DNA from: Nymphaea colorata
Lineage: Eukaryota; Streptophyta; Magnoliopsida; Nymphaeales; Nymphaeaceae
Assembly: GCF_008831285.2 (NCBI RefSeq)
Contig: NC_045147.1
Coordinates: 14,982,854-15,046,853 of the forward strand
Direction: 5' to 3'
DNA: 64,000 nt
Below are positions 36,333 to 48,823 of this stretch, piece by piece. Each line of letters opens with the position of its first letter. Within the stretch, counting starts at the first letter, position 1. The notes beneath the pieces were generated by a model. It searched no databases. It was not told where the DNA came from and saw only the letters and a program-made list of their open reading frames with translations. The position numbers and the translations under genes were made by a program.

Positions 36333-39269
36333 ATTGCGAATTCTCTTTCTCTTCCTTTCCTTGCGGATGATAAGGCATTGCAGACCAGGGCCGGAAGTAC
36401 TTTGAGCTTTTCTATCTTATCGTTTCCTTCCCTTCCCTAGTCAAATTCGGCTGCCATTGTTGGCAGCTGGTTGTTTTAGGCAGATCAGATTGTTCACATT
36501 GCAGACTACACAATAATAAAATACCAGAGAAAGGAAATCTCATGACCTTTGCACTATGGTAATAAAAGTAATTTCCTCTCAACTTAAAGTGTAACACTAC
36601 AATTAGTTTTTTCATTTTTTTTTAAGTCAACAGGCTGCTAGCTTTGATCGCCTAGATTATTAGCTTCCATGCACTTTTTTTTTTAAAAATTATATATTAT
36701 CTTTCTTTTCTCTCTTCATAAAAATTAAATATTTGTCCCAGAAGGCACTTTGCATGCCCCACCTAGTAAGCTAAAAATATAAAATTGTCCTCAGAATCAG
36801 GTTTAGTTCTATATTTGAAATGTGAACTTGTCAATGTTTTTTCATATGCTTCTGAACATATTGAAATATCATAAAATTTATCTATATCCATATTTTTCTT
36901 AAAATAGAATCCTGTAAAATGAATTTAATTTTTCCTCATGAACGAGGAAATAACAATAATTTTGTCATTTTAGCAATAATAGATTAAGGAACTTTGGTTT
37001 TCTTTTCTTCTAATCAACAAAATAACAAATAAATTTGGATTAGGTGAGGTTTTTAAAATTCAATTTGAATTTCTTGTGGTCTTGGCAAATCAAAAACAGG
37101 AGCCGAAATTTAGTTTGGGAGGCACTAGACTACTAATGCAAAGAAATGAAACTATTTGTTTGAACTGAAACAGTAACATTCAGCATCAAGAACCATTCAA
37201 TGAAAATAAAATTCATCAGTCAAACCTTGATTCTGTAAGAGCTTGACAAGTTCTCTTCTTTCTTTCGAAAAAGTACTCATTTCAATCTTGAAGGTCATTT
37301 TCAATGAAATTGTTGAAGCTTATGAGGGTCAGATAAATTAGATAAGGCCAAAGCAAAGTCAGCAAAACCTGCTTATAATTTGTGAGCTCATCACTTTTCG
37401 TAAGCATACTCGCAAAGCTATGTTACTAATTAATTTTATCATATTAAAAATATATAATATACTAATAAAGTTTCCTCTTTCTGGATTTTTTGTTGCCCCT
37501 TGCTCCATCATCTCCACGACTAAGAAGTAGCACTAACAGCCCAACACTTGTTAACTTTTCCTTTCGCAGACAATATCAATCGACTTTCGTGCAAATCTTT
37601 GTTTGTTCTTCAAAGAAAGTGTCGAACGTAAGAAAATTTTATTGCAGCACCATAGGTGGCAGTAGATGCCGCCAAGAAATGGACAGCTCGAATTCAATCG
37701 GCGCGCTTTTGTTCCATAAATCATAGCATTCACAACCCCATGTAATTAATTACGTCTAATGCATGAACCACTGGTTAAATAAATTCATGAAGACATAGAC
37801 AGGGACACCGATAAAAGACTTTATTCGAAGGAGCCAAGTTGAAAGGAGCACTGAGCCTAATTGAGGAGGGAATAATCCATCCATCGTTGCGATCTTTGAC
37901 CCCTTTTTCTCTGATTTTGGCGGTATCTGGACGGGCCGAGGAATCGATGCCTGTCATTCCACCCTTATCAGAAGTTAACTTTATCGTCTAAATCAATTAT
38001 CGAGGTATCCACGTTGCCAGGCAGAAGGTGGAAGATCTATGAGTGCAGGTGGCAAGAGATGAGGCGGAATCGAATTCGATTCCATGAAAGTGAGACGACG
38101 ATGATGAGGTGCACGCCTGATCCATCTCTTCTTTAGTGCAGCGCCTCACAGCCACCGTCAATGCGTGGATAAGAGTCAGGTGGTTTTGAGAGCGGAATCC
38201 CCAGACAGGAAGAATGAGCGGCGAAGCTAATTTTTCCTCGCAGAGTCGAGAATACCAGGCTTGTTGCCGTCGAGCACGAGAAACCTCTGTGTGCTTCGCT
38301 CTTCACATCATCGACTCTTGAGAGTGGGATGGTTTTACTTTTCTAAGCTCACTAGAGAGCAGTTAACAACTTAACATGACAAAGAAGGGGATGTTTTTGT
38401 AATTAAAAAAAAATGTTTTTTTGTAGTTATTTCATTCTTTTTTGTTTATTTTGATTTTTATTTTACTAAAAACTTGTTTTCTTTAATATGAATGAGGGGT
38501 ACTTTTGTCATTAATTATACTGACGCAAAAAAAATTCATGAACACATATAACAACCAGGTTTGTAAGCTCACTTGTTACAGTTTGGGCTTTGAGTGTTTT
38601 TGGGGATCCTTGAATAATTTTTTGTATAATACCCTTTTGATCATTTTAAAACTTTTTTTTTTCACTTTATTAAAGGTATTTTATTCATTACACACTCTCA
38701 CATCATGTGCACAACGATGTGCGTATAACCAGCTTGAGTGTTCGTTCGGTAAAAGTGAGAACTCTACTTATTGAATGGAAGCATGGTCACATATACACTC
38801 ATGTGCATTTTGTGTACTTATACATATAAAGACCATGTGTATGATTACTACTCTACCAATAGGCATAGGCTAAAAAATTTTAAAATTTTAAAAAGCACCA
38901 ATATGTAAATGAGAAAAAATATTTAAAATATCAATATAAAAATAAATAATTTTTTTGAGGTCCAAAATACATGCACGGGGGGCGCTTAGGCCATGGTCCC
39001 ACCCTAACTAACTTTAAAAAAATAATTACATTAGAAAAATAAAAAATTGTTAGTTATGCAATGTATTTTTTTTTATTAGGGTTCGGTTTGGTCTTATCCA
39101 GATCGAAGGTTGAGCTATTTGGCCCGTCTCAAAACAAAATCCTGGCCCTGCCCCTACCTGAACAGAACACACACCTACCTCCACCCATGAGAGTGAGTTA
39201 GATAGACATATGTCATGGGGGTTAGCGCTCTTTCATAAATTTTGATAGGGGAAAATTAAAACGCAAACA

Positions 39270-39355
39270 CAACTCTAGATACTCTCGGAAATATTCAAAC
39301 AATTACATGCTTCAACTCTAGATACTCTCGGAAATATTCAAACAATTACATGCTT
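39270..39355. repeat. 43-bp perfect tandem duplication
   Basis: Units 39270-39312 and 39313-39355 are identical by eye, starting CAACTCTAGATACTCTCGG. Confidence 0.93.
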
Positions 39356-40114
39356 CAAGATTTTACGACAACTCCTTCGCAGATTTTGACCGTAAAGCCA
39401 GGTAAAGGCAAAGCATTAGGAGAAAGGGACGTCGACACCGAATTTTCTCACAAACGGTACTGCTGGTGTTAGCGGAAAGCGACGGCAATATCGAAGTATC
39501 GTCGGAAATTATTCTCATAACCAGTGTGTATCACTCATAATAAGATTGTCATGATAATTTTCTGCTTTCTTGAAGCTATCCTTCATATTCTTTATCATGT
39601 TAAAAAAAAATGAAAAGAGGTTTAAAGGGAAACATGAATCTTTCACGGGTTATTATTCTTATGTGCGAATCTAAAGCTTATCGGAGAATAAAGAAGGGCC
39701 ATCGGTCGGCCGCTTTCCGATACGGAAAGGACTCCTTATACTGATAAATGCTGCTTTTTCCTGAACCGAAAGGGGCCGTCCGAGGGCCCAGAAAATTGAA
39801 AAAATGGAGCCATATGAAACTGTAAGCACCCCTTTTCACTTAGATCTTTCTCTTTTCCCTTCATTATCGAATAGAACTTTGTATCTGCTTCAGAAAACTA
39901 CACAAAACCTATGCCAATCCAAAGAGAACTTTACCACCCCCATGCTAGAAAGGCACTCCTATGACAATGTCTCTATCTTCGTCCTCTTCAATCCATAGGC
40001 CGCAGTTGTGGTTCAGTAAAATTTCATTTCCGAGGAAGTGAAGTATATGCTAGTTTGACAGAGATTGTCATCAGTCCGTAGAATCCCGTTAAAAAAATAT
40101 AAAGTTATATTGTG

Positions 40115-40440
40115 CTATAGTCTCAAAAAATACGAACAAAACGCAAGAAATACGTCAGCCATTTAACAAAACGCAAAGGACGATTTTTTTTTTTAAATAG
40201 CAAAAGTTTGTTTTTTTTCACTTTTTTAAATGCTAACTAGTTTTTTCAGTTTCTAACTTTTAGTTGTTGCTTATTACTTATTTTTTTTATGTTGTGTTAT
40301 TAGTTTCTCATTTATTTTATTTTTTCTTAATTTTAAGAATTTTTTAAAATTTACCATATTTTCCTTTCTCTAAAGGTTGTCTTATTATACCTGAGAAAAA
40401 ACCTCGTGACTTAAAATGCAATAATGTTTGTGACTATGTA
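40115..40440 (-). mobile_element. AT-rich MITE family, copy 4 (reverse orientation)
   Basis: About 326 bp. Its left end CTATAGTCTCAAAAAA and right end TGTTTGTGACTATGTA are inverted counterparts. Read in reverse it carries the shared GAGGTTTTTTCTCAGGTATAATAAG block. Confidence 0.75.
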
Positions 40441-41491
40441 TTATATACAGTGGGCTAGTACCAGAGGTAATTGCATATTTATATATGAATCCGGCATGGA
40501 AATTTAGTTATTTACATATTGTTTACCCCTTAAAAATAAAACTTAAAGACTTAATGCCCCTTAAAATTTTCAGGCTCCACCACTGACGTACAAATATTAT
40601 AGAGTTAACATCTTTGTCAAGTACCGTAAAGAGTTGAGATCCTGGGAGCTGGATATTATGTTGAATCGAATATGAAACCTGAGGTAATCAAATGAACCTC
40701 TTGGATAATGGCAGAGATATATATTTATGTCTATTATATATCTATGTCAAAAGGGGCTTAAGGTGGGATGGTAAGAACTGGATCAGATCATTTTTCACTT
40801 AGATAATGGCAGACATAAATCAGATTATTGGGAGTAGAAATTTTGTAGCGAAGCATGTAAAATGGAGTTTGTTGATTATGAAAAACACACCTTGGTTTTC
40901 TATGGTTAACTAGTTGAAATGATGCATAAGTTTATTTCTATCAAGCAAAAGTCCTATGTTACCTTCAAAAGGAGCACTTGAGAAATATACCTAACTTCAT
41001 GGATGCACCAGATTTCCCACTGCATAACTTTTGAGCAGAAACTAACAAATAAAACTAATTGGATGCTATGAAAGAAAAAATTAACCAAGTTAAACATTTG
41101 ATATTATAGGTATAGTTAAAGAGTCAAATTCAAGCTAGCATCTTAATAGTTATCTTATATATATGACTAGTAACTGATTTAAGTTAGTGATTGACTTGCT
41201 TTAAATTGACAGAAATGATTTTTTTTTATTAAATAGTGCAATGGTTAGGTATCCTTTGTTTCACTGGGGCGCCACATCAAAAAGTTAAGCGCGGTATTTT
41301 GTCATCGTGTAGCCTTTGAATGTGAAGTAAGCATTTTCTGCTTAAAAAGACGAAGGACGAACAACCGCAGTGGAATTTGAAAAGGAGAGGGAAGGAAGCG
41401 ACAAGACAGAAAAGCTACACGTTCGATCCGCCCCTGGTCTGTAATGCATTATCATCGGACCCGGATAGGAAGACAAAGAGAGATTCGTAAT

Positions 41492-41544
41492 GGCGTGTTT
41501 GTCACGCCGATTCATGGCTGTCGTTCGCGTTCTCCTCTATATAA
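41492..41544 (+). promoter_or_regulatory. PEF-B core promoter: shared palindrome and TATA box
   Basis: GGCGTG-TTTGT-CACGCC at 41492-41508 is followed by a TATATAA box at 41538-41544, about 80 bp before the ATG. Order and spacing match those of PEF gene A. Confidence 0.65.
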
Positions 41545-41622
41545 GAGGGAGGAGGCCTAGCATGGCGAACACAGAGTAGCGGAAACAACAGGAGCACCCG
41601 ATTTCCTCTTAGTGTTCCCAAG

Positions 41623-44215
41623 ATGGCCTACTGCCAAAACAGCCGCGAAGACGAAATGAACGACCCGTTCGGCTTCGCCATGCAGCCTTGCACCTTCCCG
41701 CCGGGGACGGACCAGAAGATCATCCACGCCTTCGACGCCGTAGACAAGGACTGCAATGGCTACATTGAGGAGTCCGAGCTGCGGACGGCACTGTCCAAGT
41801 GCAACCAGACCTACACCGCCCGAACCATCCGTTTCTTCATGTGCGCCTTCTCCAAAGACACCACCCGCATCGGTAAATTCGCTAGACAGCCCCTTCTACT
41901 GCATATAACTCTTCCTTTTAGACACCGGATCGTCTTAAGAATTCGTTTAAGATTTGATCCCAACTCTCATCTATTATATGCATAAGCAAACTTTCATTCT
42001 ATTGTGTTTAGGCGGAATAGACACCAGGAAGGTGCATCGATGAGAAAGTAATTAACCATCGATCATTTGAGAGAGTTTGACAATAGGAGCACTTTGTTAA
42101 ATCTGTCTTCATTGATAGACCTCCCACCCAGCTAGTTTTCCATAAATGTTGACGACAAATTCGTGGAACACTGCAATGTTCGTGTTCTCAAACATCCCTT
42201 TTGATTTCACGTAACCTTACATCCCATCTCGTGCATGGGGGCGTAAAGTTGAGCAGGAATTCACGTTGGGATGTGGTTTATGCTTCTTATTTATTGATTA
42301 ATTTCTTATGCGACTTCAACTTGCAGGACCCACGGAATTTGTGGACCTTTTCAATAGTCTGAAGAACTGGAGGGTACGTCAATGTGAATAGTTTGCATTA
42401 AAAAGTACTGAATTAATACTCATTTAGTGCAAACACATTCGTAGGGTCTCATAATTATGTTGAAGATTGGTTTCGTTGGTTTCTGCAGGATGTGTTCTGC
42501 AGGACTGACAGGAACAGGGATGGAATCGTTGATGCCAATGAACTGAGGACTGCTCTCAACAGCCTGGGCTTCCCTGTTTCTCCCAAAGCCGTGAATTTCA
42601 TGATCGCTACGTACACTCGCGAGAAGTCCAGCACCGGAGTTTCCTACGACAAGTTCATAGAGTACGTGACATCTGACTCTCTTATCTCCTAGACTTCAAG
42701 ATCAGGAAGCCTTTGCTTCAAGTTCGAGAGGTAGATTTGTTTAGATGAAGTAGAATCCCTTAATAGTTGCCAAACTACATATAGGAAGTACGTAAGAAGC
42801 ATCAATATGCAAGGCATATATTCAGGAGCGGAGGCTGGTGTGGGTACTATGTGGGCAATTGCCAACACAAACTAACAAAAAAATATTCATTTTTATATCG
42901 ATACTTCAGGGTAATTTATCTTTCTCATTTACATATTGGCGCTTCTTAAAAAATTTAACAGTTTTTAACTAGTGCCCTTAGCCAGATTTTTTTCGCTCTA
43001 TCTTAAGTACATGCCATACTGATAAGATTGTGGTAATTTGTTTTGCAGGTGCTGCGCCATTGTTAAGGTAAGAGCATCTTCACCAATCAACTATTTACGC
43101 ATAAACTGACAGTCCAGATCCGGAGGCGCTAATAACTATAAGTCCTGCACTTCTAGAGAAGTTTTTCTTTTCCATTAATCCTTTAGCTGTTCAAACAACA
43201 GCTTTGAGAATCTATGATTTCTTCAATGTTGTTCCATAGGATCTTAGAGCCATCACTTAACCCAACTGAAATCAGGATACTGCTCCGTATGATAGACCTC
43301 ATAATATGGACCATACAAATAGTTACCACTCTTGATCTCCCTTGATAACCGTAGCAATGTAATTGTATCGAGGCAAGTTCCAATTTTTCACTCGATCGTT
43401 GGCGCATCAACTTGCATCTCAGTAGTATCAAATATCACACGACTGGTCCTAACTCCTTTAGTAAAATAAACTGGTTCCAAATAACTGATGGCATATATAT
43501 ACACATACATATATTCAATTGATATACATTCTTTCTCTATATAATCATTGTCCGCATTATTCACATGACTGTATCCAAGTATGTGACAAACTAAAACAAT
43601 CTCATCTTAGGCTAATCTTACTTTGAGTCTAGATAACCAATCATCACCCAAATGAATTGTATGCAGGGGTAGGGCTAGAAATTTTTAATTGTACGTGCCA
43701 AACTATAGTTTCAAAATTTTAACAGGAGCTAAAGTATAATTTTTTTTATATATACTAAACTATTTTTTTTTAAATTTAAGTATAAATTTTTAAAGTTTTT
43801 AAAATCTGAAGGGGAGCCAAGGCCCATGCGAGCCCTCCATTCCCTCTGCTCCTGACTGTATGTGGTCCTATTCTAGCGGCCTGAAGCTCACCTCAGTGCC
43901 TTGTCGAGCATATTCAGACTCACCTTGTAGCTACTTTGATTTGGAACCTAAAAGGACTGGATGAAGATTCAACGACTAAGTAATGAATTCTAATTACATA
44001 AATAAGACATTGTCTTTGATGGGTGTTAAAACTATTTACCAGTCAAACTCAAACATGTGCAATTGCTGACTACTCTCGGGCTGATTACGATGTTTGTCTG
44101 TTCGTTGATACAGGGACTCAGCGAAAGGTTCAAGTGGCAGGAGAATTGCCCGGGATCCGCTACATTCACGTATGAACTCTTCATGCAAGCAGCTCTGATG
44201 TTCACTGCTGCTTAA
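41623..44215 (+). CDS. Penta-EF-hand calcium-binding protein (CML48/49/50-like), copy B
   Basis: Paralogue of the minus-strand gene at 34.4-36.2 kb. Exons are 41623-41872, 42327-42373, 42489-42661, 43049-43067 (19 bp) and 44114-44215. Exon sizes 2 to 5 equal those of copy A, while the first exon is 6 bp shorter, giving 196 residues. Calcium loops are DKDCNGYIEESE in exon 1 and DRNRDGIVDANE in exon 3, both with suitable acidic or polar ligands and E at position 12. The C-terminus YELFMQAALMFTAA is the same as in copy A. Introns 3 and 4 are altered relative to copy A; intron 4 is 1,046 bp against 319 and contains repeat-like DNA near 43.68-43.86 kb. The open frame is intact, so it is probably functional. 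Confidence 0.92.
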
Positions 44216-44392
44216 GGCCGCAAATCTCTACTTTTCCAGGACATGAAGATGTTGAAGTGGACTAGCTAGGATGGCATCGACATTTATGAAATAAGGCTTA
44301 TTATGCTATACTTTCCTTATAACAAAATGTGGCTATCCAATATATGATGTTTGTGGTAGTAGCAACTTTGGAGTACTATGAAATTATGCAAT

Positions 44393-44398
44393 AATAAA
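44393..44398 (+). terminator. Poly(A) signal of PEF gene B
   Basis: AATAAA in the context ATTATGCAATAATAAA, about 180 bp after the stop codon and matching the copy A context. Confidence 0.6.
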
Positions 44399-44929
44399 AG
44401 GCCTTTTTATATATCATAACTTCCATGGTCATTGAGAATTCGAGATTATCAGGGATGTCAATGTGCACCAGGGCTCTGGTCAAGAAGCATGGCTAACTTG
44501 AATTGGTTAAGCCAAAGTCTTGTTACATTTTCGTTTTTTTCCCACAGTCTTAACGAAATCCAAATTCAAGCACCTGGTCAGGTTAGCTTCAAGTTAAAAC
44601 ATTCTTCTTCATATTTGACAGACGGGGTCAAATTTGTTTATAGAAAGTCGAACCTAAGACTGAGATGGACCTAAATCAGGTTAAGCTGAATCCGTATGAA
44701 TTTTATTCGCTAAGGCACAAATCCAACCTATGGCTGCACTATTTTCATTAATTGCTAGAGGCGTTTAAACATATATAAAATATGCTGCCATCCAAAACCA
44801 TGCCATCAATTAGTCCAACAAGCCTCTTGTATGCATGAACATGTGTTCCCAGTACATATTCACTGGTTCTTGTCACATGGAACTAGCGTCCAATTTGTTA
44901 AGAATGAGGCACTCTCACATTGTCTTCAT

Positions 44930-45165
44930 GCACCAAGAAAATAAAAATCCGAAAAGAAAGAAAGAACACACAAAGATTTATGTGGTTAGGAAACACGGTT
45001 CTCTTACATCCACAACCACCACACAAAGCAGTTTTCACTATCACAGTAGAATACAGAGTTTAAGGCAAAATCCAAAAAAACAAAAAAATAACATAAATGC
45101 CCTTACAAAAAAATCGACTTAGGAAAGCCTATCAAATATGGATCGGGCTCCACAGCCCAACACAT
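44930..45165. repeat. Dispersed repeat, copy 1
   Basis: Shares a series of blocks with 47885-48150: AAAGA...TTTATGTGGTT(A/T)GGA, a TATCACAG segment, AGGCAAAATCC/TGGCAAAACCC, and CTTACAAAAAAATC/CTTTATAAAAAAATC followed by GCTCCACA. Similar motifs occur in plant retrotransposon LTRs, but its identity is not established. Confidence 0.45.
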
Positions 45166-47884
45166 ATGTCCAGTGCTTGTTTAACATCAGCTGGACACAC
45201 CTGTAAACATGTCCAGTGTTTGCCTCTACTGCATATGGAAAACACGGACAACTATGTATGGTCATTGTATGTGCCGGCGGCCTATCTGACTTTAGTTTTC
45301 TGGTCAGTTCATAACTGTCTTCAAGAAATGCATTTCACCATGACCAAAATCAAAATGCAAAGTCGATACTTTCCACAGAATTTTGGCACGATCCACGTTG
45401 GTGCTGTGAGCAAGGGCAGCCTTTTATATGATAGCATTCAGGTATGCGCTGCTTTTTTGTGTATGTTATGGTATAGCAAGTGACCTTTCAGCATGACTAC
45501 CTGGTCGAGTTTAGTCATTCTTCTTCCATTATATTTTGTATTTGAATTCATAAGTTGATCCTTTCTGCTTTTCTCATGTCTGTCATTTACAAAATTTGCT
45601 ATATAGTTTATATTTTGTTTGGCATGTATAGATGGAAAGCATACGTTCTTATTGGAATAAGGTGCTGCGATGGAAAAGAAGACTGCTGATTTTGGCAACC
45701 GATTACCTGAATAACCCTAACTACACAACTGAACCTCTTAAAAATAAACCACAGTAGGCCATCAGCTACAATTGCAAAACGCTGTTGATCAACGCTGGTG
45801 GCATTTGGAATTTTTTACGTCGTTAAAGTTCAATGGATGTGAGCTATTGTTTGTTGATGGCACAATGATATGCCATTAAATTCACTTTAACATCTGAATA
45901 TTATAATCAATGATGGAAACCATGTTGTACTCATCAAAGAACTCATCCAAATGAAGCATAATTATGTCAACCGGGAGTTATTGTGATTTAATATGACATC
46001 TAAACACCCCATTTTTGACATCTCCAAGCAGAGACACACACTCTCTCTTGTTCTCTCGCTTAGGTAGCAAAAGAAAAACTATGCATATTCATGCGAAAGG
46101 ATTGGGCTGCAACTTTGATTCGCAAATTGAACATCATGTCGCGTCTGTAATCGAAAGGGCATGCAGTCACCCTTAATGACGACTGTGAGATAAGTATTAG
46201 ACTTGCAACCCCAAGATAAGGCTTAGATTTAGAAGGCGCCAAAGTCCAGGTTGGAATCTTCATAACTCATAAGGATAAACATCACCACCTCCACAGCTTA
46301 TCCATAGAATGGGAGAAACCAAAAAGCTACGGTCAGCAAGCTGCGGCTCGCCTAAATATGGGAATAATCCAGTTTGCCTTTAAAGACGTAGAGAAACTCC
46401 ACTTTTTCTTTTGCCATCAGATAGATTATTTAAAATTAGATGCCAAAACTGCTTCCGCAGGCATGGGCAGGTAAAAAATTGAGGTTGCGTTTGGATGACA
46501 ATGAAAAAAAAAGGTTTATGTGAAAACTTGGATTTGTAAAAACCAGGTTTTCACTTTCTAAAACCTAGTTTTTGTTTCACTTTCACTTTTTAAAAACTAT
46601 ATGAAATCTTTAAATATTATCTATAAGATATTATTTCTATATTCTTATCATTTAAGAATAAAAGAAATGGGAAGGGGCTGAAAAGTACCATGGTGATGCC
46701 TAAAGGCACCGTACGCTGCTCAGAGTTTAGATGTCGAAGCTATGAGGCATACATAAAATCCATCTCAAATACTCAGACGATGTATGCAAATTAATTAAGA
46801 AAGAAATTAAACTTTATGACATCAGCAACCATTAAACTTCATGGCGTGATCCTTCATGGCATGGATCAGAGGATTTTTTTTAGGGGATTTTTTTCAGGGG
46901 CGAGCGAAACGGTCTATGGGTCGGGTCAAACTAAAAAAATTGATTTTTTCAATATAATTTTTTTTTTTCCTGTGCTCACCCGAGCCATGGCCCAAGCGGC
47001 CCCCCTCCCTCTGCCCCTTTGCATAGACAACCATGATGCATTAGTGAGAAAACATTACAAAAGGCTCATTAGATCTGAACATGTTGGAGCGTGGAGCTTG
47101 ATCCCTTTGTAACTAAATTCCACCTTTTCTGTAGACACCATTAATTTAAAGAGGGCCAACATTTTTTGTACTTGTTCAAACCATGTAAATTCGAATGATA
47201 GAGGGCCTTGTCTTTAAACAAAATACACACAAAGGTCAGCACCCTAATCAGTAGCGGAGCTATATGCAGGTTGGTGTAGATCACATTTGCTAGATGTATT
47301 GATGCGGCCCATAGCAATTTGCACCTTTGTATATATCGGTACCTTTAAGAATCTAAAATTGTTTGGATTAATACTCTCATACCAAAATTTTTGACTCCGC
47401 CGCTGACTAATCCGGAACCTGTCATTTACTAATTTTAACATTTGACGGCCAAACTATAGCCTACATGTATAATATATTTCCTCAAATTCATAGCCAATGA
47501 TCCGATCGACTACCGGTTGCAAATTATATATAAGTTGTTGAACCCATTTTGCTTGTCCTAACGGCGACTTTACTTGGAATACTTCTGGTGACACGAATCT
47601 AGCGATTGAACCAATTAGTGTACATTAATTCTTTAATTAGAACAGCGAAAACGGCGGACACATTCGTGTATTCTTCAGAGATTGAAGGAAAAGGTACTTA
47701 GAACACTTGGTTCGAGGGGAACCCCAATCGATCGCAAAGGGATTGCTCGGGTGCCGGAAAAGATCAGAACTTCTTACCAACGGCCTCCTTATAAAGCAGA
47801 AAAAAGTAAAAGTGATGATACAATTGGAAAAAAGGTTGGAGCCAGAGTACTAAAAATGGTAACAAACTAATGTTAGGAAGAAGC

Positions 47885-48150
47885 CCACTTTTTCTTTCCC
47901 ACTTACAATACCTGAGAAAAAAACCAAAAAAAAGAAAAGAAAAGAAAAAGACAAATATTTTATGTGGTTTGGAGACAAATTCTCCTAGGCTCATGGCTGC
48001 ATAGAGTTTTTTAATATCACAGAAGCATCAAAGAATGCAAGAGACCGTTAAGGTTATGGCAAAACCCATAACAAGCAAAATTACACAAAAGTCTTTATAA
48101 AAAAATCATCAATAACAACTAAAATAATGATAAATCAAGCTCCACACTCC
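47885..48150. repeat. Dispersed repeat, copy 2
   Basis: The diverged counterpart of the segment at 44930-45165, in the same orientation. Confidence 0.45.
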
Positions 48151-48729
48151 AACAACTAAAATAAAGAAACACTACGCGTGTAAAAGCCAAAGGAGTAAAT
48201 GCGGCACCTGGCCCTTCCCTAAGCATACGATAAGGTCTACGATTCCCAGAACGTAACGTCCTTCGTCGTTCCTGGTTGGTGATACGGTTGTTACTACAAA
48301 GTAACACTGCGAATTCACATTGACAAGTTGCCATCTCTTACATCAGCGGATTATAGATCGATGCAAGGGTTTCCGAGTCCTATCACCGCTTCTGAGTTGA
48401 AAAATGATGAAGCTCAAATTTAGCTTCAACTACCTAGTAACTTATGGGCTGAATGTAATTGAAGAAGGTTGGAACTGCTGATCATGGTCAGTGAATTTTA
48501 TCACCCATATATAGACATGCACCACCAGCTGTTCTTGTCATTAATTCATGGAGGCTTGGCACCTGCTGGTCGTGAAATCTGTCATGGACGTTATGTGATG
48601 TAGTAGTTACACAAACAGGACGTGGAAACCCGACCTGATCAACTTGGAGGGCATTTTCCTGCTTGGTTTTTGGGCCGACGTCAATTAATATAGTTTCCTT
48701 CTTATCTACATTGTACTCTTCTAACGATA

Positions 48730-48757
48730 GCATTAAATTCACTTTGACATTATAAAA
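48730..48757 (+). promoter_or_regulatory. Amylase 1 promoter elements
   Basis: A TATAAAA box (48751-48757) lies 67 bp before the ATG. About 20 bp upstream is GCATTAAATTC (48730-48740), also present before gene 3 and partly before gene 2. I saw no clear TAACAAA gibberellin box in the preceding 300 bp. Confidence 0.6.
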
Positions 48758-48823
48758 CGGCCTGCGCAGTGGCTACAGAAAGGAAATCAACGCCGCCTTC
48801 GCCCGTTCTTTTTTGTTTCGAAT

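Larger units (their letters stand above)
36440..41430. other. 5-kb spacer between divergent PEF genes
   Basis: No supported gene. It contains a 43-bp tandem duplication (39270-39355), a MITE copy (40115-40440) and scattered AT-rich stretches. The stretch 37780-38340 is less AT-rich but has only short unremarkable frames. Confidence 0.6.
44430..48740. other. Intergenic, repeat-rich
   Basis: No supported gene. It contains two related repeat segments (44930-45165 and 47885-48150) and a 20-bp near-match (45874-45893) to the proximal promoter of amylase gene 1. The rest is AT-rich with short frames. Confidence 0.6.
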
